64,000 nt of DNA. Origin: Notospermus geniculatus. Lineage: Eukaryota > Nemertea > Pilidiophora > Heteronemertea > Lineidae. This document shows, one piece after another, positions 61,731-64,000 of this stretch. Made by a program: the position numbers and the translations under genes. Position 1 is the stretch's first letter, and every line of letters begins with the position of its first letter. The stretch lies in assembly GCA_002633025.1 (NCBI GenBank), contig NMRB01001253.1, positions 95,685 to 159,684 on the forward strand, in the 5' to 3' direction. The notes under the pieces were generated by a model. The model was not told the DNA's origin, searched no databases, and saw only the letters and a program-made list of their open reading frames with translations.

Positions 61731-62649
61731 GAGGGTCGATATCCTGGGTGAATTTAGAATTTGGTGGTCATTCCCTACTGAAAAAATATAGGGATTTGGC
61801 GGTAATCGGCTTTGACCGTCCGTCGCTGCACTGTCTGACCTCTAGGTTTGGTAACAACCATTACGTCATACACCGAGGGAAGCCTGGAGAAGTCAGGGGC
61901 ATGGCGTGGAGCTGGGTTCGTTTTCGACTTCTTTGCAATTTACGGTCGTTTGAAAATACATGTACATGTAAAGGCATCGGCAAAGTAGACTTTTTACGGT
62001 GAATTTCAAAAAACATTTACAACGGGGCGTTTTTTTTCGAGCCCTCAGAACCCTCCCCACCTACGCCCTCCCCGAGATGCCCCGGCTCTTTCTACATGTA
62101 TGACTTACAGTAGGCCTATGTTTACTGGGAACTTCTGCACGAACGCTGGTCGCTCACGTTCCGACAAAAACCCTTGCAAGGAAAGAATCGCCTTACTTTC
62201 TTTTTTTCAAACAAATGTCAAAAGTATAGGAAACTGATCTGTCAGATATACAAGGCCAATGACATTTGCAGTTTGACTAGACCACCTACACTCAACGCCG
62301 CACATCTCCCCGTTGTCTGTTATCACACCATATGCCGAAAGTGCAAGAAACAAGCCCCAGGTGTATTTTTAGACCCTCAATGGTGACAGGGACATGTCAG
62401 AATATGTATGCTTCAATCCTTCATAATCATCACCCCTGTCTTAGAACTTATCACTCTGATAGCCATTAACAATGATCCCGTGATCCCTTCTCGGCACCAA
62501 AGCCCTGTAAATGTCAGACATTGCCCTGACCACCGATATAGCTCTGGGGAGCAGTTTTTCAGCCCCCGGATACGGCAAGGCCGAATGCGTAAATGTCGTC
62601 CAGGTAAACCTACAGGCGCCGTCTACGCCCTTTGACGGAACTTACTTCG

Positions 62650-62830
62650 GCTAACTGTAGTAGGAGTTGTCAGCCACGCTTACCACCGAAAGATGGCAGC
62701 AAAGTTCTTGCGGACCAATACAAAAGAAACTCTCTTGATTGGTGCCCAATCAACCATGGGTCAGATTGGCATTACATTGGGCCGTAGTGACACCTATTGG
62801 TCAACCGACTGATTGCTCCTATTCCACTTA
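62650..62830. repeat. Dispersed repeat, copy 2 (copy 1 at 60135-60310)
   Basis: Same ordered words as copy 1 with about 15 percent visible differences. Confidence 0.75.
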
Positions 62831-62999
62831 CAAAATAAGCCGGTCCAAAAAAATCATTGAGCAGTTGATGAGATTCATGGGCCTGTAAGCCAGTGATGAG
62901 TTGCAAGAGCAAGGATCATGATATGAAAATAAGGGACTACGAGAATCATAGTGAAGCTTTGTTAATCGGTGTGTTGGTATACCTTGCAGTTCTCAACCA

Positions 63000-63514
63000 G
63001 GCAGCACACCAGCGAGCAAAATCGGCAGTTGACGCCAGGTGTGCGCTGGACTGCGATGCGTGGAATCTTCTCGCCAGCGATGATTGTCCACGATATCGCC
63101 AAGACTGCGGTGACTGACGAGAAAATCGGTGGCGAATAGGTCGCTTGTGCTATCGCCTGGTGTGCTGCTGGCTTATGCAATCGCAGCCTTACATCGAGCG
63201 GTACAGCAGGCCAGGTGAGGGCGAAATCGGCAGGTTGCGCTGGACAGCGTTGCTTGGAACCTTCTCGCCAGCGATGACTGCCCATCAAACTGGTTTGATT
63301 TTGTGGCGAGAGGAATCGCTTGTCGCCGAGCATATCGCCAACACCGCACACACAAACGATATCGCGTAGCCGCAGTGGCCGGCGAGACGATCGGCGCCGA
63401 TCAGGGATGACCGCACAGAAAGCCCGATTGCTTTCGGTGCCTATCGGCGGTTTAGTTAATGCGAAAATCGTCGGACGCTTGCGATATCGTCCTCACATCG
63501 CCTGGTGTGCTGCC
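63000..63514. mobile_element. Inverted-repeat element with GGCAGCACACCAG ends
   Basis: Left GGCAGCACACCAGCGA and right TCGCCTGGTGTGCTGCC are inverted. Inside, GGTGTGCTGCTGG near 63158 and paired CTTCTCGCCAGCGATGA words near 63067 and 63260 suggest internal duplication. No coding capacity recognised. Confidence 0.55.
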
Positions 63515-64000
63515 CGGTCATTCTATTAGAATAGCAGGCAGAATAGCATCGCCGAGTCTCCACGAGTTTCAAACAAATGAGTTCAAGTCTGCTTGATTAT
63601 AAACAAATATTCTATCATTTCAAGCGTTTACGACAAAATATTCGGCGGCCGTTGAGCTGATGAATTGCTAAATGTGGAAACCATGCGTTTGGACAGCTGA
63701 CGCTACCGTACTCCCCCGCAACGATCGATCGACGTGAAAGTTGATATTTCGTACCGCGCTCGACGAAACTACGGACGGTTCAATGAGAATTGTCATCATG
63801 TGTGTGAAGAAAGAGGCTCGCAGCCTTACGAACGTGAGCATGTAGCAGCGCATCCGAACATAACGGTATAGACCTAATGTAGCCAAATTTGGGTTCCCGA
63901 GAAGGTGGAAAAAGGCAAAATGAAAAGGCCCTCGCACCATATGCCACCAAGTCGCATCGAGATTGATGTCAATATTTTGTCTCGATGCATCACACCCATT
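63515..64000. other. No gene seen to the right edge
   Basis: Short frames only. Confidence 0.35.

Overview
This is invertebrate animal nuclear DNA, not prokaryotic or organellar. Coding exons are short, separated by GT/AG introns and joined in consistent phase. Mobile elements fill most of the space. AGGCCTA and TACATGTA words are very frequent. The gene content (a Toll-like receptor on one large exon, a GH31 alpha-glucosidase, a HECT-like ligase remnant, Harbinger and Polinton-type sequences) suggests a marine deuterostome such as an echinoderm, hemichordate or amphioxus. That placement is inference; a lophotrochozoan is not excluded.

Layout. 1-2 kb: a 111-bp tandem repeat and one minus-strand exon for a PAN/apple-like cysteine-rich module. 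2.1-5.7 kb: a complete 3.5-kb PIF/Harbinger transposon with TIRs, a 3-bp TSD, a transposase and a Myb/SANT-like protein broken by an in-frame stop. 7.9-26.1 kb: the C-terminal half of a plus-strand GH31 alpha-glucosidase in nine phase-compatible exons. Its introns are full of MITEs, fold-back elements, a non-LTR fragment and one assembly gap. 26.6-31 kb: palindromic repeats and a zinc-finger pseudogene split by the 3' tail of a non-LTR element. 31.1-33 kb: a Ty3/Gypsy-like gag-protease remnant and a frameshifted HECT-like gene end. 34.0-36.0 kb: an LRR-TM-TIR receptor. 36.6-38.1 kb: a decayed protein-primed DNA polymerase B (Polinton/adintovirus type). 40-44.7 kb: two minus-strand paralogous ORFs of unknown function, with a decayed third relative near 52.5 kb. 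45-64 kb: almost only repeats, including Mutator-like elements with 9-bp TSDs, a 990-bp tandem duplication, a 1-kb fold-back, a 42-bp minisatellite and one possible two-exon gene.

The host genes do not form a pathway. Likely functional genes are the alpha-glucosidase (glycan or starch hydrolysis), the TLR-like receptor (innate immunity) and the two-member unknown family. The unifying theme is repeated insertion: small non-autonomous elements with TA or 9-bp target duplications occur every 1-2 kb, and several are nested.
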